Below, piece by piece: positions 1 through 8,479 of a DNA stretch of 64,000 nucleotides. The position numbers and the translations under genes are program-made. The notes below the pieces were generated by a model that did no database searches, had not been told where the DNA came from, and saw only the letters and a list, made by a program, of their open reading frames with translations. This DNA comes from Pedobacter sp. SL55 (GTDB lineage: Bacteria; Bacteroidota; Bacteroidia; Sphingobacteriales; Sphingobacteriaceae): assembly GCF_026625705.1 (NCBI RefSeq), contig NZ_CP113059.1, positions 2,418,001-2,482,000 on the forward strand, written 5' to 3'. Each line of letters begins with the position of its first letter. Within the stretch, counting starts at the first letter, position 1.

Positions 1-1137
1 ACTTCTTTTATCTATAACTAATGCAGAGTTTCGAAGTAAAAGTACTGGGAAATTTACTTTGTAGAAATCGAAGTTTGCTTTTAATTGCATCCAGTAAGAA
101 ACTTCGGCACCGCCGCCAATGTAAGCAACATTTGGTAAAATCACTTCCTGGTAAAGTGGGCGCATAATCACATTAGGGCTAAATCTTTCCGGATATTGTT
201 CTATCTCATTAAGTAATTCAGCTTCTGTAAATTTAATTTCAGTATGATTAACTATATATAAATCTCCCTCTTTGATAATTCTTTCGCGAAGATTTTCTTT
301 TAAATAAAAGAAGTTGATATCGCGACCGTTAACTTGGGTTTTATAGCCCTTCGCTTCTAAGGTTTTACTGCTTTCTTCTGTTAATCTTGCACTGTTTTGT
401 TGGGTAATATCACTTTTAATGATGTCTGCAAACTGTGCCTTTAAAGCAACATCATCTGCATTAATAATAACTAAGCCATATTGCTCAAACAAGCTATTTA
501 CCAATACTCGGGTAGCATCGGCTAAATTTTCATTTGCTAAGTAGGCTTGTTCTACCAACTTACCTAATTTTTTGCCATTTTGGCTGATACCCAAATAACC
601 TTTATACGCTTGCACTGCTGCTGCTACTGTTTTGGTGCTTAACCTGCCCGTGGCACCGTTGGTCTGTTGTATCCAACTGATGTTTTTTTCATCTACGTTG
701 ATATGGTTAATTTCTTCAAAATCATGATCTTCGGTAGCCATCCAGTAAATGGGTACAAAATTCTTTTCTGGATAAGCTATTTTTAACTCCAGAGCCAAAT
801 TAATGGTAGTTACAATTTTATAAATGAAATATAATGGGCCAGTAAAAAGGTTGAGCTGATGTCCCGTAGTTACGGTATAAGTATCATTATCAGCTAGCAA
901 ATCAATATTTGCACTCACAGCTGGGTTAACCTTTATCGACTGATATTGCTGTTGAAGTGCCTTAACCAAAACGGCTCTGTCTCCAGTAAACTGGTGGGCA
1001 TCTACTGCTTTTTTTAAGCCCTCTAGGTCTGGTCTGTAACTGTAGAAAGATCTTAGAAATTCGACGTCGTTTACATAATCTAAAACCAGTTTAGAGAATG
1101 AGTGTGTATCCTGATAAGAAATGTATTTAGCCTTCAC
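1..1137 (-). CDS. bshC: Bacillithiol biosynthesis cysteine-adding enzyme BshC, 5' part (runs off the left edge)
   Basis: BshC is the putative cysteine ligase for the last step of bacillithiol synthesis, a cytoplasmic thiol cofactor of Bacillota and Bacteroidota. The 379 codons present read in one frame from GTG at 1137 to the window edge. They contain the family signatures TTGHQLNLFTGPLYFIYK and PIYWMATEDHDFEEINH. Full-length family members are about 530 residues, so the C-terminal third lies outside. GTG is the only usable start: a stop codon lies four codons upstream in frame and the overlapping ATG is followed at once by TGA. No strong Shine-Dalgarno is visible. Transcription runs leftwards, away from the terminator at 1238-1261. 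Confidence 0.9.
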   Translation of the reverse strand, partial: MKAKYISYQDTHSFSKLVLDYVNDVEFLRSFYSYRPDLEGLKKAVDAHQFTGDRAVLVKALQQQYQSIKVNPAVSANIDLLADNDTYTVTTGHQLNLFTGPLYFIYKIVTTINLALELKIAYPEKNFVPIYWMATEDHDFEEINHINVDEKNISWIQQTNGATGRLSTKTVAAAVQAYKGYLGISQNGKKLGKLVEQAYLANENLADATRVLVNSLFEQYGLVIINADDVALKAQFADIIKSDITQQNSARLTEESSKTLEAKGYKTQVNGRDINFFYLKENLRERIIKEGDLYIVNHTEIKFTEAELLNEIEQYPERFSPNVIMRPLYQEVILPNVAYIGGGAEVSYWMQLKANFDFYKVNFPVLLLRNSALVIDKRS

Positions 1138-1237
1138 ATTTCGAAATTAAATTAAATTTTGAAACAAGAGTAGTCGTTCGGTTTATTTTACAATTTGTCC
1201 ACCTATGAGTATTAAATAAGATGGTACAATAAATAAA

Positions 1238-1261
1238 AAGTCGAGATGAAAATCTCGACTT
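1238..1261 (-). terminator. Rho-independent terminator after the kinase/small-ORF pair
   Basis: There is a perfect 10-bp stem (1238-1247 with 1252-1261) closed by a GAAA loop. On the minus strand it is followed by a U-rich tract (1226-1237). It sits between the stop of the 49-residue ORF (1282) and bshC (start 1137), so it isolates the upstream two-gene unit from bshC. Confidence 0.75.
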
Positions 1262-1281
1262 AAAAAATACTTTTTAATTGA

Positions 1282-1431
1282 TTATGGCTTTATCTTTACA
1301 ATTTTGCCATCTTTTAATATTACCAACTCCGAGTTTTTTTGTTTCTTAAATTCAATCAGTTTTTCGTAGACTTTTTCGAGACCGAGCAACAGTTTGTTTT
1401 TTAATTCCATTTGTTTCTCTACGGTTGTCAT
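1282..1431 (-). CDS. 49-residue charged ORF coupled to the zeta-like kinase
   Basis: The ORF encodes a 49-residue, Lys/Glu-rich, probably helical protein (MTTVEKQMELKNKLLLGLEK start, DGKIVKIKP end). Its ATG overlaps the TGA of the upstream kinase gene in an ATGA arrangement (1428-1431), which normally means translational coupling. A terminator follows 20 bp after the stop, so the pair forms a closed transcription unit. I do not recognise the family. Size, charge and coupling make an antitoxin or regulatory partner conceivable, but no antitoxin fold is evident by eye. Confidence 0.6.
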   Translation of the reverse strand: MTTVEKQMELKNKLLLGLEKVYEKLIEFKKQKNSELVILKDGKIVKIKP

Positions 1432-2003
1432 AATGATAGTTTTAGCTTGTTAAACTTATACTCGTCTATAATAATTAGGTTGTCGTCAATAGTTTTTTGC
1501 GCTAAAAGCTCATGATTACCATTTGAGTTATCAAAAATAAAAGCGCCGTCAACAATTGGCAAATAAATATCGAATAAATTTTCGATACCTCGTACATATC
1601 TTCTTTCAATTACTTCTGGTAAAATATTATGTCCACCCTCAATAACCCTAGTTTTTACCCTCTCTTTTGCTAATTCTATGCTCTGCAACCAAAAGAATAA
1701 CAAAGTAACTGTATAACCTTTTTGTTGGGCCTCTGCTATTTTACCTTTATAGCTTTTTGTAGCTAACGTGGTTTCGAATGCAAAACTCTCATTGTTTTTC
1801 AACAGTTCATTAATTCGATTTAGCATTATTCTACCAGCTTCAAATGCAACTTTTTCTGGTTGGAAAGGAGATAAACCCTTCGCTATTTCATCTGCATTGA
1901 CAAACTCTTTACAGAAAATAATTTCGGGCAGGATGGTAAAAGATGCGGTAGTTTTTCCTGCACCGTTACAACCAGCAATTATGTAAAGGTTTTTGTCCGT
2001 CAT
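1428..2003 (-). CDS. Zeta-toxin-like P-loop kinase (AAA family)
   Basis: This is a 191-residue protein with a Walker A motif near the N terminus (GCNGAGKTT, residues 11-19). A NADEIAKGLSP segment and FAFETTLAT follow, typical of zeta-toxin/PezT-like small kinases that phosphorylate a small substrate (UDP-sugars in true zeta toxins). Later come LFFWLQSIELAKERVKTRV and ERRYVRGIENL, the basic lid region. Family members of this chromosomal type are about 190 residues, so it looks complete. It is followed in an ATGA overlap by a 49-residue ORF. Whether it is a toxin or a housekeeping kinase cannot be decided from sequence alone. Confidence 0.8.
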   Translation of the reverse strand: MTDKNLYIIAGCNGAGKTTASFTILPEIIFCKEFVNADEIAKGLSPFQPEKVAFEAGRIMLNRINELLKNNESFAFETTLATKSYKGKIAEAQQKGYTVTLLFFWLQSIELAKERVKTRVIEGGHNILPEVIERRYVRGIENLFDIYLPIVDGAFIFDNSNGNHELLAQKTIDDNLIIIDEYKFNKLKLSL

Positions 2004-2018
2004 GTAGACAAATATAAA

Positions 2019-3344
2019 CTATTTCACAATTCGCCCGTACAAATCAAAATCTTCTGCTCTGTCTACTTTTACGTTTACAAAACTCCCTATAGCGGCATAG
2101 CCAGAATTGGCATCAATTAAAACCTCATTGTCCACTTCGGGGCTATCAAACTCGGTACGGCCAATAAAGAAATCGCCTTCTTTTCTATCCACCAATACTT
2201 TGTAGGTATTGCCCACTTTTTCTTGGTTGATTTCGTAAGAAATACCCTGTTGCAATTCCATAATGGCATCTACACGCTCTTGTTTTACTTCTTCCGGAAC
2301 ATCGTCCACTAAATCGTAAGCATGCGTTTTTTCTTCGTGAGAATACGTGAAGCAGCCCAAGCGATCAAAACGAGTATCAGCAACCCATTGGTACATTTCT
2401 TCAAAATCTTGCTCAGTTTCTCCCGGATAACCACAAATTAAAGTGGTACGCATAGCAATGTTTGGAACTTTAGCTCTAATTTCGTTAACAATATCAATGG
2501 TTTTTTGCTTGGTAGTACCACGACGCATGGATTTAAGCATGTTATCCGTGATGTGCTGCAACGGCATATCTAAATACTTACAAATATTTTCACGCTCGTT
2601 CATGGCGTCTAAAATTTCCATTGGAAAACCAGCAGGATAGGCGTATTGTAACCTGATCCATTCTATACCATTTACGTCAGATAAACGACGTAAAAGTTCA
2701 TCTAAATTTCTCTTGCCGTAGATATCTAAACCGTAATAAGTTAAATCTTGAGCAATTAAAATCAGTTCCTTAGTACCGTTAGCTGCTAATATCTTGGCTT
2801 CGTTTACCAACTCGTTCATATCTCTCGAAACGTGTTTGCCACGCATTAGCGGGATTGCACAAAAAGAGCATGGACGGTTACAACCTTCAGCAATTTTGAA
2901 ATAAGCAAAATGCGATGGCGTAGTTAGCAAACGCTCGCCAATTAATTCGTGCTTGTAATTTGCACCCAGTGTATGTAAGATGTTTTGAAGATCGTTGGTG
3001 CCAAAAAAAGCATCAACGTTGGTGATTTCTGCTTCTAAATCTGGTTTGTAACGTTCAGAAAGGCAGCCAGTAACAATCACTTTTCCGACTTTGCCTTCGT
3101 CTTTTAACTGACTGTATTGTAAAATGGTATCGATAGATTCTTGCTTTGCATTATCTATAAAACCACAAGTGTTAATTACTACAATGTCATCTTTCCCTAA
3201 TTTATTTGCTTCGTGCTCAACATTTAGATTGTTACCTTTCAATTGTCCCATTAATACCTCGCTATCGTAAGTGTTTTTAGAGCAACCAAGCGTAATTACG
3301 TTAATTTTAGGTTGGTATAATGATTTTTCCTTTTTTACTTTCAT
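2019..3344 (-). CDS. rimO: Ribosomal protein S12 methylthiotransferase RimO
   Basis: RimO is a radical-SAM enzyme that methylthiolates the conserved aspartate of ribosomal protein S12. The N-terminal UPF0004 domain has the three cluster cysteines C21 (LGCSKNTYDSE), C60 (NTCGF) and C94 (TGCLSER). The radical-SAM motif CxxxCxxC is C155-C159-C162 (EGCNRPCSFCAIP). A C-terminal TRAM domain follows. At 441 residues it matches the family length, and the SKNTYDSE and LMRGKH segments favour RimO over MiaB. It lies downstream of the GxxExxY gene, separated by about 80 bp, and may be in one transcription unit with ftsY. Confidence 0.95.
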   Translation of the reverse strand: MKVKKEKSLYQPKINVITLGCSKNTYDSEVLMGQLKGNNLNVEHEANKLGKDDIVVINTCGFIDNAKQESIDTILQYSQLKDEGKVGKVIVTGCLSERYKPDLEAEITNVDAFFGTNDLQNILHTLGANYKHELIGERLLTTPSHFAYFKIAEGCNRPCSFCAIPLMRGKHVSRDMNELVNEAKILAANGTKELILIAQDLTYYGLDIYGKRNLDELLRRLSDVNGIEWIRLQYAYPAGFPMEILDAMNERENICKYLDMPLQHITDNMLKSMRRGTTKQKTIDIVNEIRAKVPNIAMRTTLICGYPGETEQDFEEMYQWVADTRFDRLGCFTYSHEEKTHAYDLVDDVPEEVKQERVDAIMELQQGISYEINQEKVGNTYKVLVDRKEGDFFIGRTEFDSPEVDNEVLIDANSGYAAIGSFVNVKVDRAEDFDLYGRIVK

Positions 3345-3423
3345 TTTTTTCCTTCGGGATGATTATTCCGATTTTCTTCCTTCGGTCTGATTTCACAGAT
3401 TAGAAGATTACACCGATTTATTA

Positions 3424-3807
3424 TTATACTGATAAGCGTTTTACTTCACAGCTTGTATTACCAAAATTTATTAATAGTCCAGTTTTAACTTTGCTTGCTC
3501 TTAAGTAAGAAATTAACTGATTTTGAAATAGTTTAGGTTGATAACCTGTAACTGATTTTAGTTCTACAATGACTTTATTTTCGACTAGTAAATCGCATCT
3601 GAATTTGCCAATAACCGTTTTTTCAAATTCTACAATAAACTCTTTTTCGGCTTCAAATGTTAATCCTTTTTGCTGTAATTTAATTTTTAGAGCATTTACA
3701 TAGATCTTTTCAAGAAAGCCAGGACCGAGGGTATTATGGACTTCGAAGCAACATCCAATTATTATTCTCGTTAAATCATCATGTTTAGATTTGTTTTCCA
3801 GTTCCAT
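3424..3807 (-). CDS. GxxExxY protein (PD-(D/E)XK-like fold)
   Basis: This 127-residue protein carries the name-giving motif GFLEKIY (G-x2-E-x2-Y) after the VHNTLGPG segment. A nuclease-like core follows: FRCDLLVENKVIVELKSV has the D...ELK pattern expected of a PDDEXK_3 domain (PF13366). The biological role of the family is unknown. It sits between ftsY and rimO, genes with no known link to it, with about 36 bp to ftsY and 79 bp to rimO. Homologues are scattered and often multicopy in Bacteroidota and Planctomycetota, so a transferred cassette is possible. Confidence 0.85.
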   Translation of the reverse strand: MELENKSKHDDLTRIIIGCCFEVHNTLGPGFLEKIYVNALKIKLQQKGLTFEAEKEFIVEFEKTVIGKFRCDLLVENKVIVELKSVTGYQPKLFQNQLISYLRASKVKTGLLINFGNTSCEVKRLSV

Positions 3808-3843
3808 AACATCGGTGTAATCCTAAAATCTGTATAATCGTAG

Positions 3844-4806
3844 TTATTTAAATAAACTACTTACAAATTCACGTTTATCGAACAATTGCAAATCGTCCAT
3901 TTTTTCGCCTACGCCAATGTATTTAACCGGAATTTTGAATTGATCAGAAATGCCAATTACTACGCCACCTTTGGCTGTGCCATCTAACTTGGTAATAGCC
4001 AAAGCATTTACGTCGGTAGCTTCGGTAAACTGTTTGCACTGCTCAAAAGCGTTTTGTCCAGTAGAACCATCTAATACTAATAAAATCTCATGAGGCGCAT
4101 TAGGTACAATCTTTTGCATCACGTTTTTGATTTTACCTAACTCGTTCATCAATCCAATTTTGTTGTGCAAACGCCCAGCGGTATCAATAATTACCACGTC
4201 TTCTTTATTGGCAACTGCCGATTGTAAAGTATCGAAAGCTACTGAAGCAGGATCAGAGCCCATTGCTTGTGCAACTACACGTACCCCAACACGTTCGCCC
4301 CAAAGTTTAATCTGATCAACAGCGGCGGCACGGAAAGTATCGGCGGCGCCAAGTACTACATTTAAACCTTCGTTTTTTAGCTTATGCGCCAATTTACCGA
4401 TAGTAGTAGTTTTACCCACACCATTTACACCAACTACCATAATTACGTAAGGTTTATGGTCGCCGTATTCAAAATTTCTGAAATCATTACTATTGTTTTC
4501 AGCAAGAAGTAACTGAATTTCATCTCTCAGTAAACCATTAAGTTCTGTAGTAGAGAGGTACTTGTCCTTTGCTACACGTGCTTGAATGCGTTCAATGATT
4601 TTTAAGGTAGTGCTTACACCAACGTCAGAAGTTACTAGCACTTCCTCCAAGTTGTCCAAAACATCATCGTCTACGGTAGATTTTCCGGCAACGGCTTTGG
4701 TTAATTTACTGAAAAAGCCTTCCTTGGTTTTTTCTAGTCCTTTATCTAGCGCTTCCTGAGCTTCAGGGGCGGTTTCTTTCTTTTTGAAAAAATCGAATAA
4801 ACCCAT
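3844..4806 (-). CDS. ftsY: Signal recognition particle receptor FtsY
   Basis: FtsY is the membrane-associated GTPase that docks ribosome-SRP complexes for co-translational insertion. The order is a short charged N terminus (MGLFDFFKKKE), a helical N domain, then the G domain with GVNGVGKTTTIGKLA (P-loop), DTAGRLHN (G3) and TKLDGTAKGG (G4). At 320 residues it is the compact form common in Bacteroidota, without the long acidic A domain of E. coli. It follows DUF4295 in the ribosomal-protein operon, but a terminator-like hairpin stands just before its start. Confidence 0.97.
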   Translation of the reverse strand: MGLFDFFKKKETAPEAQEALDKGLEKTKEGFFSKLTKAVAGKSTVDDDVLDNLEEVLVTSDVGVSTTLKIIERIQARVAKDKYLSTTELNGLLRDEIQLLLAENNSNDFRNFEYGDHKPYVIMVVGVNGVGKTTTIGKLAHKLKNEGLNVVLGAADTFRAAAVDQIKLWGERVGVRVVAQAMGSDPASVAFDTLQSAVANKEDVVIIDTAGRLHNKIGLMNELGKIKNVMQKIVPNAPHEILLVLDGSTGQNAFEQCKQFTEATDVNALAITKLDGTAKGGVVIGISDQFKIPVKYIGVGEKMDDLQLFDKREFVSSLFK

Positions 4807-4825
4807 AGTTTGATAAAATAAAAAA

Positions 4826-4851
4826 AGCCCTTCCGTTAATACGGAACGGCT
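4826..4851 (-). terminator. Terminator/attenuator hairpin between DUF4295 and ftsY
   Basis: The stem pairs 4826-4829 with 4848-4851 and 4831-4836 with 4841-4846, with one C-C mismatch and a TAAT loop. On the minus strand it is followed by seven U residues, then the ftsY ATG about 20 bases on. It should end most transcription of the small ribosomal-protein operon and lower ftsY expression. Confidence 0.7.
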
Positions 4852-4873
4852 CTTAAGCTATTCTTAAATATTC

Positions 4874-5038
4874 TTATTTGCTGCTTGCAGCGGCAATAGC
4901 ATCTTTAACGTGATCATTGTGAACAATTGATTCTTTGAATGAATAAGCACCTGTTTTTGGAGACTTAACCATTGCGATCACTTTTGAATATTCTTTACCA
5001 GTACCTGTTTTAAGGGTTGCAACTACTTTCTTTGCCAT
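4874..5038 (-). CDS. DUF4295 small basic protein
   Basis: This 54-residue protein starts MAKKVVATLKTGTGKEYSKV and ends AIAAASSK. It matches the Bacteroidota-specific DUF4295 family (PF14128), which regularly follows rpmG. Size, basic charge and co-location with rpmB and rpmG suggest a ribosome-associated protein. I recall that a phylum-specific small ribosomal protein has been reported, but I am not sure it is this one. It lies 86 bp after rpmG. Confidence 0.9.
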   Translation of the reverse strand: MAKKVVATLKTGTGKEYSKVIAMVKSPKTGAYSFKESIVHNDHVKDAIAAASSK

Positions 5039-5124
5039 GTTTTTAAAATTTAATGAGAGAATGTGACTGTTGACAATTCATAATCTATGACTATTATTTG
5101 CCTTACACCTTCAACCTTTAATCC

Positions 5125-5307
5125 TTATTTAATTTCTTTGTGTACAGTTACTTTTCTTAAAACCGGGTTGAATTTTTTCAACTCTAAACGCTCAGTAGTG
5201 TTTTTACGGTTTTTAGTAGAAATATATCTAGACATACCAGGCATACCACTTGTTTTATGCTCTGTGCATTCTAAAATAACTTGAACTCTGTTACCTTTTT
5301 TTGCCAT
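5125..5307 (-). CDS. rpmG: 50S ribosomal protein bL33
   Basis: This 60-residue protein of the large subunit contains [20 protein letters not shown], the conserved L33 core. Only one cysteine remains (ECTEHK), so this is the zinc-independent form. It is second in the rpmB-rpmG-DUF4295 operon, 38 bp after rpmB. Confidence 0.97.
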   Translation of the reverse strand: MAKKGNRVQVILECTEHKTSGMPGMSRYISTKNRKNTTERLELKKFNPVLRKVTVHKEIK

Positions 5308-5345
5308 TTCTTTATCTATTTATACCGAAAAATCGGTAAATGTTT

Positions 5346-5579
5346 TTACAAATATCCTTTTTTCATGAAACGATTAATCGCTTCAGAAACACCAATTTTA
5401 TTGATGGTTTTAATAGCCGAAGTAGATACTTTTAGCGTTATCCAACGATCTTCTTCAGGGATATAAAATTTCTGAAGTTGTAGGTTAGGATAAAACTTGC
5501 GCTTAGTTTTAACGTTCGAGTGAGAAACGTTATGTCCTTTCATCGCGGTTTTTCCTGTTAAATCACAAACTCTTGACAT
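5346..5579 (-). CDS. rpmB: 50S ribosomal protein bL28
   Basis: This 77-residue large-subunit protein starts [20 protein letters not shown] and continues with [11 protein letters not shown], the classic L28 signature. It is first in the operon and preceded by a good Bacteroidota-type promoter (5631-5661), giving a leader of about 45 nt. Confidence 0.97.
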   Translation of the reverse strand: MSRVCDLTGKTAMKGHNVSHSNVKTKRKFYPNLQLQKFYIPEEDRWITLKVSTSAIKTINKIGVSEAINRFMKKGYL

Positions 5580-5630
5580 GACTTTATTTTGTTATTTGTT
5601 ATTCGTCGCTTAATTCTTTTTAAGAGCCTG

Positions 5631-5661
5631 CAAATATCAGAATAATTTTTCTAACCGTCAA
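5631..5661 (-). promoter_or_regulatory. Bacteroidota-type promoter of rpmB operon
   Basis: On the minus strand there is a -33 TTG (5661-5659), a 20-bp spacer and GATATTTG (5638-5631), which is 7 of 8 to the TAnnTTTG -7 consensus. The position fits a start site near 5624 and the rpmB ATG at 5579. Confidence 0.55.
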
Positions 5662-5823
5662 GTGTGTCGTAAAAATATTTTGAGATATTTTTTTGCGTAT
5701 TAAAAATAGCTAGGTTATTAGCTGTTAGGCTACTAGTTAAATACATCAGCTATGCGATAAAATTGAGCTATAACAAGCATTTTTCTCATTAAAATACCAA
5801 GTTCTAAGTATTTTAAGTGTTTC

Positions 5824-5953
5824 CTATAAGCCATATTTTTGTTAGCAATTTTATATTGAACAAATAAAGCCATTGGGCTTATAGTTAAAGATATAATACT
5901 AAGTTGAAAGCTCTAATTAAGCCTTTGCCAAAAGCAGAGGCTTTTTCTTTCTT
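5824..5953 (+). ncRNA. Candidate structured RNA with terminator in the rpmB-acs gap
   Basis: The 515-bp divergent gap 5580-6094 has no convincing ORF. On the plus strand a 9-bp long-range stem (5824-5832 with 5876-5884) is visible. It competes with a local hairpin (5867-5871 with 5876-5880). A strong terminator follows: a 10-bp stem 5919-5928 with 5934-5943, one G-U pair, then TTTCTTTC. A TATTTTTG match to the -7 consensus lies at 5834-5841. The terminator has no annotated gene upstream on this strand. It therefore ends either a small RNA or an attenuated acs leader. No known family was recognised. The rest of the gap holds the rpmB promoter and AT-rich sequence before acs. Confidence 0.4.
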
Positions 5954-6094
5954 ATCGAGAATTGGTAAACTCGAAATAAAATCAGCCGTTTTTTAAGAGT
6001 ATGTTTATAAAATTGAAACGATTTTGATGTTTTTATAGCATTTTATTACTTAATTTAGCAATCGAACAAATCCAAAACCTATTATAGATATACT

Positions 6095-7987
6095 ATGCAA
6101 ATCAAATCTTTTGAGCAGTATGAAGAAAGCTACAAAAAAAGTATTGAAAATCCAGAGCAATTTTGGGGCGAAGTAGCCCAAAACTTTCAGTGGAGAAAAC
6201 CTTGGTACAAAGTTCTTTCGTGGAATTTTGAAGAGCCCACCATCAAATGGTTCGAAGGAGCTAAACTTAACATCACAGAGAACTGTTTAGATAGACATTT
6301 AGAACATAATGGAAATAAACCAGCCATTATATGGGAACCAAATGACCCAGAGCAAGATAGTGTAACCATTACTTATAGAATGTTGCACGAGCGGGTTTGC
6401 CGCTTTGCAAATGTGCTTAAGCGCAATGGTGCAAAAAAAGGAGATAGGGTTTGTATTTATATGCCAATGGTGCCAGAATTGGCGATAGCCGTATTGGCCT
6501 GTGCTCGTATTGGGGCAGTACATTCTGTTATTTTTGGTGGTTTTTCTGCCAAATCTATTGCCGATAGAATTAACGACTCGCAATGTAAATTGGTAGTTAC
6601 TGCCGATGGTGTATACCGTGGTGCCAAACCTATTCCGTTGAAAGATGTAATTGACGATGCCTTAATTGGTTGCCCTACTGTAGAAAAAGTAATTGTACTT
6701 ACCCATGTAAGAACACCTGTAAGTATGTTAAAAGGTAGAGATGTGTGGTGGGAAGATGAATTGAAACACGTAAATGCTGTTTGTGAGGCCGAAGAAATGG
6801 ACGCCGAAGATCTGCTGTTTATACTGTATACTTCGGGCTCTACTGGTAAACCTAAGGGTGTAGTACATACTTGTGGCGGCTATATGGTTTATGCTGGTTA
6901 TACGTTTAGTAATGTATTCAACTATCAGCCAGATGAGGTTTATTTCTGCACGGCAGATATAGGTTGGATTACTGGCCACTCTTACATTGTTTACGGGCCA
7001 CTTTCGCAAGGAGCTACCTCATTAATTTTTGAAGGCGTACCTACTTATCCAACACCTTCTCGTTTTTGGGATATCGTAGAAAAACACAAAGTAAACACAT
7101 TATATACAGCGCCAACGGCAATTAGATCTTTAATGGGCTTTGGTGATGAGCCATTGAAAGGAAAAGATTTAAGCTCGTTAAGGGTTTTAGGTTCGGTGGG
7201 GGAGCCAATTAACGAAGAAGCGTGGCATTGGTTTGATGAAAAAATTGGTGGCGGAAAGGCGCCAATTGTAGATACTTGGTGGCAAACCGAAACTGGTGGT
7301 ATCATGATTTCGCCAATAGCTACGGTAACTAAAACCAAACCTAGCTTTGCTACTTTGCCTTTACCGGGTATACAGCCTATTTTGGTAGATGAAAACGGTG
7401 TAGAAATAGAAGGCAATGGTGTAAGTGGAAATCTTTGCATTAGATTTCCATGGCCGGGTATGCTGCGTACCACTTATGGAGACCATGAGCGTTGTAAACA
7501 GACTTATTTTTCTACCTATCCGGGAATGTATTTTACTGGCGATGGCTGTTTGAGAGATGAGGATGGCTATTACAGAATTACAGGTAGGGTAGATGACGTG
7601 TTGAACGTTTCTGGACACAGAATTGGTACTGCCGAGGTAGAGAATGCCATTAATATGCATGCTGGTGTGGTAGAAAGTGCGGTAGTGGGTTATCCTCACG
7701 ATGTAAAAGGACAAGGGATTTACGCCTTTATCATCTATCCAAATCATCATCAAGATGCAGAACTAACTAAAAAAGATATTCTACAAACTGTAACTAGGGT
7801 TATTGGCGCTATTGCCAAACCAGATAAGATGTTGTTTGTATCTGGCTTGCCAAAAACCAGATCTGGTAAAATTATGCGTAGAATTTTGAGAAAAATTGCC
7901 GAAGGCGATACTTCAAACTTGGGCGATACCTCAACTTTGTTAGATCCAGCGGTAGTAGACGAGATTATAGCTGCTGCAAAAGCTTAA
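6095..7987 (+). CDS. acs: Acetyl-CoA synthetase
   Basis: This enzyme makes acetyl-CoA from acetate, ATP and CoA through acetyl-AMP. The 630-residue protein is in the usual range (about 630-650). The P-loop-like YTSGSTGKPKGVVHT lies near residue 245. TWWQTETGG, the acetate-pocket segment with the acetyl-CoA-synthetase tryptophan, follows. Next are YFTGDGCLRDEDGYYRITGR and the hinge and catalytic lysine region KTRSGKIMRRILRKIA near the C terminus, the usual site of lysine acetylation control. It is monocistronic on the plus strand behind a long leader that contains a possible terminator. Confidence 0.97.
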   Translation: MQIKSFEQYEESYKKSIENPEQFWGEVAQNFQWRKPWYKVLSWNFEEPTIKWFEGAKLNITENCLDRHLEHNGNKPAIIWEPNDPEQDSVTITYRMLHERVCRFANVLKRNGAKKGDRVCIYMPMVPELAIAVLACARIGAVHSVIFGGFSAKSIADRINDSQCKLVVTADGVYRGAKPIPLKDVIDDALIGCPTVEKVIVLTHVRTPVSMLKGRDVWWEDELKHVNAVCEAEEMDAEDLLFILYTSGSTGKPKGVVHTCGGYMVYAGYTFSNVFNYQPDEVYFCTADIGWITGHSYIVYGPLSQGATSLIFEGVPTYPTPSRFWDIVEKHKVNTLYTAPTAIRSLMGFGDEPLKGKDLSSLRVLGSVGEPINEEAWHWFDEKIGGGKAPIVDTWWQTETGGIMISPIATVTKTKPSFATLPLPGIQPILVDENGVEIEGNGVSGNLCIRFPWPGMLRTTYGDHERCKQTYFSTYPGMYFTGDGCLRDEDGYYRITGRVDDVLNVSGHRIGTAEVENAINMHAGVVESAVVGYPHDVKGQGIYAFIIYPNHHQDAELTKKDILQTVTRVIGAIAKPDKMLFVSGLPKTRSGKIMRRILRKIAEGDTSNLGDTSTLLDPAVVDEIIAAAKA

Positions 7988-8223
7988 GAAGCATCATATT
8001 ATAATTAAGGGCAGGTTTTAATTAACTTGCCCTTTTTGTTTTACTTCAAATTTATTTTTGGCTGTAAATCAGATTTTTAGTCTGTGTTTATGGTTGTTTT
8101 GCTTCTATAAGCATTACATCAGCCAAATGATATTTGCATATAGCTTAATTACATTTTTTGAAACATAGTGGATGTAAATTTGTTCTTCTAACTCAATCAT
8201 AAATTAATTTTAAAAAGTACATT

Positions 8224-8409
8224 ATGGATAAGTTAGAATTAAAAGGAAAATGGAATGAGTTAAAAGGTAAAGTTAAACAAGCTTATGCCGATTTAACGGA
8301 TGACGATTTAAAACACGAGGAGGGAAAAGATGAAGAGTTATTGGGGAAATTACAGCAAAAAACTGGGAAAGGTAGAGAAGAGTTAGTGAAGTGGATTAAC
8401 TCATTATAA
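8224..8409 (+). CDS. CsbD-like stress protein
   Basis: This 61-residue hydrophilic protein starts [20 protein letters not shown] and continues [20 protein letters not shown]. It is a clear match to the CsbD family (PF05532), whose members are induced by stress but have no established biochemical role. It has its own 200-bp leader and a strong terminator 24 bp after the stop. Confidence 0.92.
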   Translation: MDKLELKGKWNELKGKVKQAYADLTDDDLKHEEGKDEELLGKLQQKTGKGREELVKWINSL

Positions 8410-8432
8410 AAACTCCACAAGGAGTTAAACAG

Positions 8433-8462
8433 GTCGGAAGGTTTTCTTCCGGCTTTTTTTTT
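8433..8462 (+). terminator. Terminator after csbD-like gene
   Basis: An 8-bp stem with one wobble pair (8433-8440 with 8446-8453) is followed by nine T. A smaller hairpin, AACTCC-ACAA-GGAGTT, lies just before it at 8411-8426. Confidence 0.85.
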
Positions 8463-8479
8463 GCTTGTTGATGAAAAAA

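Noticed and set aside
6187..7753. Several minus-strand ORFs inside acs
   Set aside because: Antisense shadows of a strongly conserved coding frame.
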